Origin: Klebsormidium nitens
Taxonomy: Eukaryota > Streptophyta > Klebsormidiophyceae > Klebsormidiales > Klebsormidiaceae
DNA: 29,944 nucleotides
Assembly: GCA_000708835.1 (NCBI GenBank)
Contig: DF237535.1
Span: 1 to 29,944, forward strand
Reading direction: 5' to 3'
Under the pieces are notes generated by a model. That model ran no database searches, was not told the DNA's origin, and saw only the letters and a program-made list of their open reading frames with translations. Both the position numbers and the translations under genes were made by a program. Shown here in pieces: positions 21,976 to 29,944 of this stretch; positions within the stretch are counted from its first letter, which is position 1, and each line of letters starts with the position of its first letter.

Positions 21976-22185
21976 TCATCGCAGAACTCTGTCCATAGCT
22001 GCTCTTAGGTCAGCCAACTCCAGCATATGAGCGTTCCCAGTACGTTGGATGGCCTGTTGCCTTGCACTTTGTATGACTTTAGTGAGATAACAAACGATGG
22101 AATCGTCCAGAGCCTTGTATTGAGCCTGGTTCAGCTTTTGACCGACCAATCCCTCCACCGCACGTTTCGAGATCTTTGCAGGCAT
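21976..22185 (-). CDS. small histone-fold protein, 69 aa
   Basis: At 69 residues it is the size of an archaeal histone. Predicted layout: short helix at 6-15 (SKRAVEGLVG), loop, long helix at 20-48 (ALDDSIVCYLTKVIQSARQQAIQR), loop, short helix at 57-68 (LADLRAAMDRVL). R48 and D59 sit where histone folds place the Arg-Asp pair that locks the second loop to the third helix. The ending resembles the xxDLxxAI helix of histones and TAFs. It would dimerise and bind DNA or partner with the divergent histone-fold protein. Viral histones are known from marseilleviruses and medusaviruses, but this one would be a single minimal fold. It converges with the 265-aa gene, 32 bp between the stops. The assignment is by pattern only; another small helical DNA-binding protein is possible. 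Confidence 0.6.
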   Translation of the reverse strand: MPAKISKRAVEGLVGQKLNQAQYKALDDSIVCYLTKVIQSARQQAIQRTGNAHMLELADLRAAMDRVLR

Positions 22186-22193
22186 CTATCGAG

Positions 22194-22201
22194 ATATATA
22201 T
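22194..22201. promoter_or_regulatory. palindromic TATA element shared by the divergent histone-fold genes
   Basis: ATATATAT reads the same on both strands. It is about 32-39 bp before the plus-strand ATG at 22,233, matching the spacing at the other viral promoters, but only 9-16 bp before the minus-strand ATG at 22,185. The minus gene may therefore use an AT-rich site further away (AATATT near 22,210). The whole divergent spacer is 47 bp. Confidence 0.5.
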
Positions 22202-22232
22202 GTTTCATAGAATATTTGTGTGCCTAGGGCGG

Positions 22233-23576
22233 ATGGCTCTGTCGCAAACTACTTTCAATAAGATCGTAAAGAGTTACGTCCCGCAGAATACGCACGTTGC
22301 GAATGGATTCTATCAGGTGCTCAGGAATCGCTTGGACGACCGCATATCGAGGACTTTGGAAGGAGCAAAGACCCTCGCTATCTATGCACATGAGGCAAAG
22401 AATGAGTCATTCACTCCTACCGACGCGTCTATGGTCGACTATCTGGCCGGAATCCAGACGCGCGAAGATCTACAACTGCGTCCCATGCACGATCCAGCCT
22501 ACAACAACTTCTTCGATCGCATTCGTCGTCGGCGAGCGAAAGCCGTTCCCAAACAGGTCCCAGCCGAGGATGCCGGGATGAAGCTCGTACCGGACGTCGA
22601 TTGGGGAGGTGGAGGTGGAGGTGGAGGTGGGGACTCCGACGGTTGGGGTGGGGGCGGTGACAATTACAATAATCACCACAATCCTGCAAAGACCGTGTCG
22701 AAAGGCGCCGGTCATGCAAAGAGCGGCTCGAGGCAGAGCACAAAGAGCGTGTCGAAAGGCGCCGGTCATGCAAAGAGCGCCTCGAGGGAGAGCACAAAGA
22801 GCGTGTCGAAAGGAGCCGGTCTTGCAAAGAGTGGATCGAGGCAGAGTGCAAAGAGCGTGTCGAAAGGCGCCAGTCATGCAAAGAGCGGCTCGAGGGAGAG
22901 CACAAAGAGCGCTTCAAAAGGAGCCGGTCTTTCAAAAGGCGCCAGTCATGCAAGGAGTGGCTCCAGAGATATCGCTACTAAACGCGCGGTCAAGAGCGTC
23001 GTCGAGATCCAGGAGCCTAGGACGCCGATCCAACGCGCACGCAAGACGGTCGTCGGCGCGATTGCGCCTGAGACTCCTCGACGCCAGACACCGGCCAGAA
23101 AGAGAACGCAGCCGGTGTGGGCCCGCGACTACGTCGATAATGGGACGATAGATCTTCGGAGGATCAAGCGGGATTTCGTGAGAGTCAGCGTACCGGAAAC
23201 TTACAACAACCTGTTCCACGCCGTCCGTATAGCTACCGGTGAACAGAAGACGGTCCAAAAACTTCGCGACCAGTGTGCGTTGCTGGCTAGCCGAGAGAAC
23301 ACATTCGAGCCCATATACTTGCAGCATATGTCAGAAGATGATCTGAAGGAACACGTCGCATCGCTGAAGAAGAGAGAGAAGGGTGGGGAGTTGGAGTTAC
23401 GGGTGTTGGCGTTCATCACTAAATTCACGTTGTTCGTCAAGGAGGGTCATGTGCTCAAAAAGTACATCCCGGAGATCTTCCCTGATATGGCCGGTCCCAG
23501 CCAGCAGAATTACCCTCAAGCGGTTCTGGAAGTCAAGAGATATTACGACGTGTTGCGACCAAAGACGAATGCTTGA
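22233..23576 (+). CDS. histone-fold protein with basic repeat tail and dead OTU-like domain, 447 aa
   Basis: I choose the ATG at 22,233. The frame is open from 22,176, but that start would lie upstream of the TATA element. Residues 6-75 look like a histone fold: FNKIVKSYVP helix, loop, long helix at 24-56 ending KTLAIYAHEAK, then FTPTDASMVDYL, close in pattern to the core of H2B. Residues 124-150 are Gly/Asn-rich. Residues 151-245 are Lys/Ser/Gly repeats of 18 residues (KSVSKGAGHAKSGSR), resembling a linker-histone tail. Residues 263-292 hold TP motifs with Arg/Lys (RTPIQR, ETPRRQTPARK). Residues 314-415 align with the OTU domain encoded at 18,510-19,259 (LFHAV, GGELELRVLAF, KKYIPE), but the catalytic GDGxC is ETYNN and the His is Lys, so it should be inactive. 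Likely role: viral chromatin or genome packaging, with the OTU-like part as a binding module. I know of no described protein with this architecture. Confidence 0.75.
   Translation: MALSQTTFNKIVKSYVPQNTHVANGFYQVLRNRLDDRISRTLEGAKTLAIYAHEAKNESFTPTDASMVDYLAGIQTREDLQLRPMHDPAYNNFFDRIRRRRAKAVPKQVPAEDAGMKLVPDVDWGGGGGGGGGDSDGWGGGGDNYNNHHNPAKTVSKGAGHAKSGSRQSTKSVSKGAGHAKSASRESTKSVSKGAGLAKSGSRQSAKSVSKGASHAKSGSRESTKSASKGAGLSKGASHARSGSRDIATKRAVKSVVEIQEPRTPIQRARKTVVGAIAPETPRRQTPARKRTQPVWARDYVDNGTIDLRRIKRDFVRVSVPETYNNLFHAVRIATGEQKTVQKLRDQCALLASRENTFEPIYLQHMSEDDLKEHVASLKKREKGGELELRVLAFITKFTLFVKEGHVLKKYIPEIFPDMAGPSQQNYPQAVLEVKRYYDVLRPKTNA
22683..22970 (+). repeat. in-frame 54-bp tandem repeats coding 18-residue basic units
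   Basis: Four full units of 54 bp and two shorter ones encode variants of TKSVSKGAGHAKSGSRQS. The nucleotide copies are very similar (GTGTCGAAAGGCGCC recurs), with changes mainly Gly/Ala, His/Leu and Gln/Glu, so the array looks recently expanded and may vary in length between strains. Each unit carries several Lys/Arg and Ser residues, suited to binding DNA and to control by phosphorylation. Confidence 0.9.
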
Positions 23577-23620
23577 GTCGGTTCCATGGCTGAGCACTCA
23601 TTCGCGTCCACAAGCGTATC

Positions 23621-23752
23621 ATGTTCGTCTTTCTGAGATGCCAGTACGACATGGAGCATCAGAATGCTATGGAGAATATCAGGTGGGGATGGTATTCGGC
23701 ACGGAGGACGATTCACATCATCTGGGAGTACATCAATCATTTTAGAGCTTGA
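23621..23752 (+). CDS. possible 43-aa small gene or remnant
   Basis: A short frame from ATG at 23,621 to TGA at 23,750-23,752. The peptide is rich in aromatics and Arg (IRWGWYSARRTIHIIWEYI), and the frame is open for a few codons before the ATG, so it could be the tail of a lost viral gene. I do not recognise it and see no promoter. A 65-codon frame overlaps it on the minus strand (23,543-23,740), also unrecognised. Confidence 0.2.
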   Translation: MFVFLRCQYDMEHQNAMENIRWGWYSARRTIHIIWEYINHFRA

Positions 23753-23787
23753 GCTCGTGTCCCTTCCACTAACTACCCTTCTGCTTG

Positions 23788-24954
23788 CTAAATCTCGAGA
23801 CGCTTGAGTCTCTTAAGCCTGCTCAGCTGCGAGGAAAGACATTCTTTCCACGAGCTGTCAACATCGTTGTCGACATTGTTCGACAGATCTAGGCGGGTGA
23901 GCCGAGTAAGCGTGCTGATTGCTGGGGCTAAAACTGTCATGCCTGTCTCTCCTATCTCATTCTCACTCAGGTTCAAATCAAAAAGCCTCGTAAGAGTGCT
24001 CAACGATGGTACGAGAGCTGTGATACCCGCGCTCCCGATCCCGTTGACTGCCAGGCCCAAACAAGTGAGCCCCTTCAACGTACCAAGTACCGGTCCTATG
24101 ATGGTCATGCCCGCCTCCAGTAGTTCGTTATCGTCTAGGTACAGAGTGGAGAGCCTGGTCAGTCTGGTCAAGGTTGGCACCAGAGCGGCTGCGCCCCTAA
24201 TACCAATCTTATTACCGGTTAAGTCAAGGTGTGTTAGCTTAGCTAGCATGTTGAATGAAGGGGCCAGAGCTACCATGCCTGTCCCGTGTATTCTATTGTA
24301 ACCCAGACACATAGTGGAGAGCCCGGTCATCCTGCTTAAGGCTGAGTGGAGAGCCGCTGCCCCAAAACTTCCGATTTTGTTGAACGACATGTCTAAAGTT
24401 TCGAGCCTCGTTAATCTCCTCATCTCCAGTGCAAGTGCGGCAGCTACCTCATAACCAATACCATTGCTGCCTAAGCCCAGCTCTCTAAGGTTCGTGAGTT
24501 TTCCCAGCTCTTGCGCCAGGGCCTTGGCGCTACTGTCACGGAGCGTGTTGCACCCCAATCGGAGACGATTGAGCCCCGTCAACTTCCCCAACTGCGGCCC
24601 TAGAGCGGCAGCGCCCGCACGTTCGATCTTGCCGTATGGAGAAACGACCCTTTCGATGGAGTGGAATGGAAGCTCCAAGGTTGTCAGACGAGTCATACTT
24701 CCCAACCCAGAGCTCAGGACTGCAACGCCCTCCTCGTCGACCCTCGCACCTCTCAGCCTCATAAAGGTGAGATCCTGGTAAGAGCATACGCATCTGAGGA
24801 GCTCATGCCCCAGATCTCCACCCACTGTCAGATCAAGCCTTTCCACGTATCCCTCTGCTCCAGATAGGTACTGGCGTAGAGCTCTTCCATCTACCTGCTG
24901 AAGCATGTTTGCAGACATTTTCGCGGCACTTATACCTGCACATTGCAATAACAT
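23788..24954 (-). CDS. leucine-rich repeat protein, 388 aa
   Basis: About ten consecutive 28-residue repeats of the ribonuclease-inhibitor type fill residues 75-375, with consensus GxxALxPxLxxLTxLxxLxLxxNxIG. The asparagine-ladder positions (SFNKIG, TGNKIG, SENEIG) are well kept. The first 75 residues contain weaker LRR-like segments and the last 15 are a basic Leu-rich cap. No signal peptide, kinase, NB-ARC or GTPase domain is present, so it should be a cytoplasmic binding protein. The ATG at 24,954 opens the frame; a second at 24,918 is possible. It lies between the viral block and the ROCO gene, on the same strand as the latter. Proteins of this type are common in stramenopiles and occur in some giant viruses, and I cannot decide which source applies. 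No introns are needed to read it. Confidence 0.8.
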   Translation of the reverse strand: MLLQCAGISAAKMSANMLQQVDGRALRQYLSGAEGYVERLDLTVGGDLGHELLRCVCSYQDLTFMRLRGARVDEEGVAVLSSGLGSMTRLTTLELPFHSIERVVSPYGKIERAGAAALGPQLGKLTGLNRLRLGCNTLRDSSAKALAQELGKLTNLRELGLGSNGIGYEVAAALALEMRRLTRLETLDMSFNKIGSFGAAALHSALSRMTGLSTMCLGYNRIHGTGMVALAPSFNMLAKLTHLDLTGNKIGIRGAAALVPTLTRLTRLSTLYLDDNELLEAGMTIIGPVLGTLKGLTCLGLAVNGIGSAGITALVPSLSTLTRLFDLNLSENEIGETGMTVLAPAISTLTRLTRLDLSNNVDNDVDSSWKECLSSQLSRLKRLKRLEI

Positions 24955-25422
24955 GCTACTTTAGCCTTAAAGCAGGGCATGTGACTCTGAGCATGGTCTT
25001 GGCCCACATGCTCGGTTCCAGCATCTCACGCAACATGGATATATGACACATTCCAGTCACGCTCGGTTTGATTCTGACATTGATTCAAAGATGACCGTGA
25101 CAATGTTGAAACTGGCGGACGGATGTCAACAACTTCTGAAAAGTTTCCATCCTACACACCGCTACATGCAGCTATTTCCTATCCCTGTCAAATCCGTTGT
25201 CTTGGCTAGATCTCCTATGGCTTCTCTTAGGTTGTTTGGCATCTCTCTCAACTGCTTGACTTCCGCTTTTGATGCCTGTAATGCGTAAGATAAAGCTCCT
25301 ACTAATGGAGAAATATGAGAAATCATCATAGACATAACAATCCTTCCTTCCTTTTTTTTGTCTCTGCATGTGACATCAGAGTCTCGTGACGTTTGCATGA
25401 GAGCAGCAGGATCCTTGTTCGA
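24955..25422. other. spacer between LRR gene and ROCO gene, with a weak 78-aa frame
   Basis: This is the presumed 3' end of the ROCO transcript and the upstream region of the LRR gene. A minus-strand frame at 25,162-25,398 begins with ATG and its second half (EVKQLREMPNNLREAIGDLAK) looks helical and protein-like, so it might be a small gene or an unused exon. I do not recognise it. A GATATATG site near 25,028-25,035 could be a distant TATA element for the LRR gene. Confidence 0.3.
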
Positions 25423-28400
25423 TTAGACTACATCCCCCCCGCAGCACCGGAAGCACCTTTTCCAGGAAGACCCAGACGTCCCGGAAGAGTTGTTGGCAGC
25501 GGGCTCCCCGTCATCCTTCTCTGGGCCAGGTTCGCCAGGGAACCCCCTCGGGGCAGCATGAACCGGCAATCGCTTTTCCACACACTTCTGGCAGATCCAC
25601 ACCGTGGCCGGGCTCCCCTGCACGGCGTTAGGCGCGGTAGGCGCGCTGCTTGCTGAGGGCCCGCTGTCGGGGACTGCGCACGCGTGCGCCTCGTACAGGG
25701 TGAGGAGTTTGGTCCAGCCCTTGTCTTTGTCGTTCTCCTGGAGGAACTGCAGCAGCTCAGCGGCCTCGAGGCCCTCCTTGCTGACGTGGTGCAGGTCGCG
25801 GGATGCGCCCTCAGCGGCCGTTGGGAGCGCAGTGTTGGGCTGAGGGGGCAACGGAGAGGAAGGCGGGTGAGTTCACAGTCGCCTGCTCAGAATCAATGGG
25901 AAACGAGACTTTGGGCGACAAGTCATGTCTTGGGTCGCCCTCGCCCATGTGAGCACCAAGGGTAGACGTCACTTTCGTCTGCAAGCAACACGTGAAGCTG
26001 GCGATTCCTAGCAGGATCCGAGCCAGCGAAGAGGAGCTGGACAGTCGTTTGAAGCGGTTCACGAGGAAGCGATGGGCATGAAATGCCATTAAGGTTCGCG
26101 TCTTGCCGAAGGATCCTGACGAGTCAACTGCAACAAACATTGCGTGAACTAAAGGCTGCATGCTTGACGTGGATCCCATGTTTCAAAAATCCACCCTGCA
26201 GATTCGGAAGGGATTTTCCAGCGGCGAAATATGTGCAAGGAGACAGCATCGTATGTACACTCCAAGATGCTTGGGGGAGGGCTCGGCTGCGGCCTGACCC
26301 CTAAGCCCTTCTTTCCTGCAGCAACGAGGCAGTTTCGAACTGCGTCACAGTCCGCATCCTCGCATCCAAAGAATCAATTCCAATACTCGGGGGTCCGGAG
26401 TCTGCGCACTTGAAAATCGAGACAAGACACCAAAGAAAGTGATCTGCAGGGCGCTCGAATACCATACCTGGCGAAATACGGGACGAAGCAGTACGTAAAA
26501 GTACGATAGATCGGGGTCCGATTTGAATTTAGGGTACCCAAAGGGTCACAGGACGCTAAGCTCGGTGGATCGTCAGAGATCTTGACAACGACGGAAGTGT
26601 ACATTATTAACGGGGAAAGAAGGGTTGCAGCGGACTGGTCACCTGCTGCAACGGGGCTTTCAAGGCCTCTATAGCCTTGACCAGGCCGTCGGCCACCTTG
26701 TCCAGTCCTGCCATGGGCGCGCACAGGCTGCCCAGCTTGCCCAGGAGCAGCAGCACGCCCAGGCCAGCTGCCAACCTCTCGGCCCACTTGGACATCTGGA
26801 TCTTGTACCCGCTTCCCTGCACGAGAGGCGCAGAGGCATGGTGAACGATTCTGGTACACGGAGACGGTTGTAATGAAGCAGAGCCGCATGTAAGAGATCG
26901 TTGTCAGGAGCGAAACGAAATCGTAGTTTCAAGCTGATGAAGAAAGCTAGATTGACAAAGCCGGGACCTCGTTGTACGAGTGCTTCACGGGCGCCCACGT
27001 CAAGGTTGAAAGCATCCGGCTGGGAAATGGAATTTGCAGTACGATCCAAATCCGTGTACTGTTGCGCGGCAATGGAGAAGCCGTGGGCGCCGGTCACCTG
27101 AAGGGCGAAGCATTCCTCGCAGCAGAGGTACAGCGTCGCATCATGGCGAAACAGCTTCTGGACGAAACCGTTGTACACAACGGAGAAGGCCAGGCGCGCC
27201 TGATCTTCTGCCGAGGAGGTGCCCTTCACGACCTTGACCGCGGCCTTCCCAACTTCTTCAGAGATATTCTCCATAATGGACCGTGCCGTGGCGCTGGTGT
27301 CGCCATGGCGTTGAATCACAAACACGCGGGGGGCTCTATTCCGTTCCACCTCGACAATAAGCCTCCCAAGGGCATGCTGCGCTTTTTCGATGAGCTCCGG
27401 AAAGACCTTCTGGGCCCTCTCGATCCGCTGCAGTCCCGCTTTCACCTCCAACTTGAAGATGGTATTCTTCAATTCACCAGAGGCCGATTTCAAATCAGCA
27501 ACCGCCGGGGCAATCTTCAAATAGGGGACGAATTCAAGGTTCACTCCTGGCGCTCCGCACGAGGCCTCCAGGTCGCCGGCTGAGAACCCCCCACTCATCA
27601 CCTGCTTGAGGACCTCGGGGGTCATGGGAAGGAAGTGGTTGGGGTAGTGGTTCGGGCAAGCAGCGGAATATTGCAGCCTCTGGTACCCGCGGAAGTCGAC
27701 CATGTGCGCGTTATAGACAGAGGTGATGACGGGAGACAGACGCTCCCACAGTAGTCTGTTCGTGTCGTCTCCTACCCCCGTGGGTGCGTTCGCCTTTGCG
27801 AGGATGTCAAAGTCGACCCCGCCGTCGCGGCGCGTCCGGGACTCCACCAGCAGTGACCCGCCATCCGACAATAGCATCAGCGCCCCCCGCCGCCACCGCT
27901 GCTGGTGAGGGTACGCGGTGCACACCCCGGACCGCACCAACACGGTCTCGAAGAAGCCCGCCGGCAGGCGACCCGTGCTCATGAGCCGCCACCCTCGGAA
28001 GACAGTGCCCCCTGACTCAGAACTCCAGGACTCAACATCCGGCGGCCGCCCCTCTGTCCACAGCCCTGGGAGGAAGTACTCTCCCTGGATCGAGTACGCC
28101 AGCTCGAAGTGCTCCAGGATCTGGAGCAGGCGCGGGACATCGATTTCCCGGTTCCTCTCGCGCAGCTTGGGCAGCTCGGGGATGAGCTCCTTGTGCAGGA
28201 GGCCACGCTTGGTGAGGTCCTTGACCTTCTCCATCAAATGCGGCTTCCAGAGCGTCTTGTCATCCAGCGTGTGGCTGAAGATGCTCCCAAGCACCAGAGC
28301 CAACCACGATGGCTGCAGGAAAACGACCTCCTTCAGTTCCCGGACCTCTGAGAACCACAACACGTAGCCCAACGCGCTCCAATAGCTCAGGGCCTCTTCG

Positions 28401-29944
28401 AACTCCGTGACGCTCTGAAAACCTAGCTCGGCGGCTTCGACCCGCTCCCAGACCCGATCCTTACGAGCCTCCAACAGTGCTCCTGACTCCAGCACCGGTT
28501 CTTGCCCCTCGCCCTTCACGCCCTTATTGGCCTTGCCATCCAAGGACCGCTGGAACTCTGCAATCTTCTCGAACAGGCCGACCCACGACCGCGGGAGCAC
28601 CCGCTCAAAACGGCTGCGGTTGCCCCTCACGAGCTTGACCAGCGCTTGTTGCAGGGCGGCAACGGCGTGATACTCGGTCGAGGAGACGCAAAAGTACTGG
28701 CTCAGCAGCTCCGGTGGCTGCTGCACATAGCCGAGGTCGTCATACTCCTCGCTCTCCACAACAAGGTCAGCGTCACGCTTCAGGGAGGTCAAGAGGGAAT
28801 CATGCAGCGCCGCCAGGGTCTGATCTGCTTCTCCCACAGCTTTGTCGCGCTTTGTCCCCACCAGGATGAACGTCGCTCCCGGCGCAACAGCTTGGATCGA
28901 GTCCAGCCGATCCTGCATAGGAGTATAAAGCTGAAAGTCTTGGAAAGAAATAGTTTCATTGCTCCTTGATTTATGTTTCCTTCTAAGCAACCTGCCACAT
29001 TCGGTCAGACAGAGAAGCCTAGGACTTTAGACTAGGATCTGCAATGTTGAGAAGCGGCCGTATCTAAGTTTTAGCCCTGTTCCCGCCCTGTCTAATCTGG
29101 CGCGCTGCTCGATAGCAGCTGTATATGACTCTGAGTTTCAAAAGTTTACGTGATGAATTAGGAGGCACCACAAAAAGGGCCCAAAAGACACAGGAAGGAC
29201 AATTATCCGAGTATCTTCAAGCTGATTCACATGATCGAATTGTAGCTCAACCTTGAAATTGCTTCTAGTCATGCGCAGGGGTCAACCTCACTGTAAAGGA
29301 GACCGTTCACCACCTTTAGAGCGAAGTTGCTTAGGAAAACAAGAGCTAGGTTCGAAGGACTCGTATTCTAGGACGGGCTGAGAGATGCGGAAAGGGACGT
29401 TGACATCACGAACGTATCAGACGCATGCACAGTGCGTCTGTTTTTTCGACTAGTCATGACTTCACCTTCAAAATGCCAACGTCAATTTCCGCACTAAGGT
29501 CCACCACCAGGATGTAGAGGCACTGGTCCACGGTGAAGAAGAGGCGCTGCATCATCCCGTACTGCTCCTGGCCAGCGCAGTCAAATACCCGGAAGGTCAG
29601 CGGGACATCGCCTCCGCCCACGTCCACTGGCCACTCCAGAAACCCAACGTCAATGCCGACGGTGGTTTCAGTGCTGCCTTCCGCCACACGTTCTCCGCTC
29701 CGCAGGGCCGCAAACAAGCTCGACTTGCCCACCCCGCCAGGTCCGATAAACATGAGCTTAGCAATGGCCCTCTTGCCAGATCCCTTTGCTAGTTGCCGCA
29801 AAAAACTGAGAACTTCGGCAGTCCCCTTTTCCACTATTTCTGATGGGGGGACCTCCAGTCGGTTGCCCATCAGTCCCAATGTTCGCAAAGCAGGAAATGA
29901 CACAAGCTCTCCAGGAACGTTCACAATCTCGTTGTAGTCCAGTT
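25423..29944 (-). CDS. LRR-ROCO GTPase (Roc-COR), partial at the window edge
   Basis: Proposed exons: 29,944-29,466 (continues beyond the window), 28,930-27,098, 26,816-26,643 and 25,839-25,423, about 966 residues in view. Exon 1 starts in the last LRR (ALRTLGLMGNRLEVPP), then the Roc GTPase: P-loop GPGGVGKSS near 29,744, a T-rich switch I, DCAGQE near 29,582. Exon 2 gives the fourth motif VGTKRD near 28,855 and then the COR domain (SYWSALGYVLWFSEVRELKEVVFLQPSWLA split over 28,600-28,270) and a long helical region. Exon 3 has a hydrophobic helix (LAAGLGVLLLLGKLG). Exon 4 carries WICQKC and ends with a Cys cluster (CFRCCGG) that could be acylated. No kinase domain follows COR. ROCO proteins act as GTP-regulated dimers, and the LRR would sense a ligand. 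In Ectocarpus they are proposed defence receptors. All three introns are phase 0. The start is outside the window. Confidence 0.8.
25840..26642 (-). other. ROCO intron 3 (803 nt)
   Basis: The donor is CAG|GTGACC at 26,643/26,642. The acceptor has a long pyrimidine tract (TTCCTCTCCGTTGCCCCCTCAG) ending at 25,840. Both sides are phase 0, and reading on from exon 3 without splicing gives a stop after 12 codons. Joining to 25,839 is supported by the protein-like character of the last exon, with no ATG of its own before its conserved part. Confidence 0.65.
26817..27097 (-). other. ROCO intron 2 (281 nt)
   Basis: Donor CAG|GTGACC at 27,098/27,097 and acceptor CTCGTGCAG at 26,817 are both phase 0. 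The exon 2 frame stays open through the intron and past it, but after the donor the translation loses character, while the frame used in exon 3 gives a clear helical protein. A weaker alternative uses GTACAC at 27,059 with an acceptor at 26,812. Confidence 0.6.
28931..29465 (-). other. ROCO intron 1 (535 nt), inside the Roc domain
   Basis: The GTPase frame ends at AAG|GTGAAG (29,466/29,465) and resumes before the TKRD motif. Two phase-0 acceptors are possible: CTTTCAG before 28,930, with a good pyrimidine tract, and TATGCAG before 28,912. They differ by six residues. I prefer the first for its tract but cannot exclude the second. No other gene is seen inside. Confidence 0.65.

Larger units (their letters stand above)
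18364..23752. mobile_element. endogenous large-DNA-virus fragment
   Basis: This block differs from both flanks. Its genes are tightly packed with convergent or divergent neighbours 32, 47 and 262 bp apart, TATA boxes lie shortly before start codons, and it has the content of a Nucleocytoviricota virus (family-B DNA polymerase, OTU protease with a viral Cys-rich N-terminus, histone-fold proteins). The left edge coincides with the abrupt end of the polymerase reading frame at 18,364. The right edge is uncertain: the last viral-looking gene ends at 23,576, with a possible remnant to 23,752, and the LRR gene after it could belong to either side. I infer integration into algal nuclear DNA because a spliced host-type gene follows. 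Phaeoviruses of brown algae are known to integrate. Confidence 0.65.

Noticed and set aside
22609-23151. Alternative frames of 130-180 codons over the basic repeat tail
   Set aside because: The tandem repeats keep several frames open. The Arg/Ser-rich translations are by-products of the 447-aa gene.
25811-26179. 122-codon frame between ROCO exons 3 and 4
   Set aside because: It lies in the intron, and its Ser-rich N-terminal half has no recognisable pattern. Its C-terminal part lies over the exon 4 acceptor in another frame.
29401-29460. T-run and short inverted repeat near 29,420-29,445 as a transcription terminator
   Set aside because: It lies inside ROCO intron 1 in a eukaryotic setting. 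The stem with GACGCA/TGCGTC may fold, but nothing supports a terminator function.

Overview
The window looks like nuclear DNA of a eukaryotic alga, most probably a brown alga (Phaeophyceae), carrying a fragment of an endogenous large DNA virus of the Nucleocytoviricota. The right end (25,423-29,944, minus strand) holds most of an intron-containing LRR-ROCO GTPase gene. That family is known to be expanded in Ectocarpus. The middle (about 18,364-23,750) is a compact block of viral type: a family-B DNA polymerase fragment, an OTU cysteine protease, an orphan protein and two histone-fold proteins. The genes alternate in strand, lie close together and several have TATA boxes 35-50 bp before the start codon. 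Host and virus assignments rest on protein motifs read by eye, not on a database search.

Layout. Positions 1-18,360 contain no gene I can support. They hold diverged copies of an unknown repeat (clearest at 7,130-9,000, 12,640-13,690 and 13,690-15,530, with a partial copy at 2,300-3,340), several hairpins and a 2 x 42-bp tandem repeat. At 18,364-20,883 (minus) lies the start of a viral DNA polymerase B: N-terminal domain, complete 3'-5' exonuclease domain and the first residues after it, with no polymerase palm. It is interrupted twice by intron-like segments. The second, 804 nt with GC-AG ends, contains a complete OTU protease gene on the same strand. A 262-bp divergent promoter region with a fourfold 31-34-bp repeat and two TATA boxes separates the polymerase from a 265-aa orphan gene (plus). 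Then come a 69-aa histone-fold protein (minus) and, divergent from it across 47 bp, a 447-aa protein (plus). That protein joins a histone fold, a Gly-rich linker, a Lys/Ser/Arg repeat tail and a catalytically dead OTU-like domain. A 388-aa LRR protein (minus) follows, of host or viral origin.

How the parts may work together. The two histone-fold proteins suggest a viral DNA-compaction pair. The larger one has its own linker-histone-like tail and shares an OTU-derived domain with the active protease encoded next door. The truncated polymerase suggests the viral copy is a decaying fragment, although the neighbouring small genes are all open. The ROCO gene appears intact within the window. Its three introns are all phase 0, which fits the exon-shuffling behaviour described for brown algal ROCO genes.
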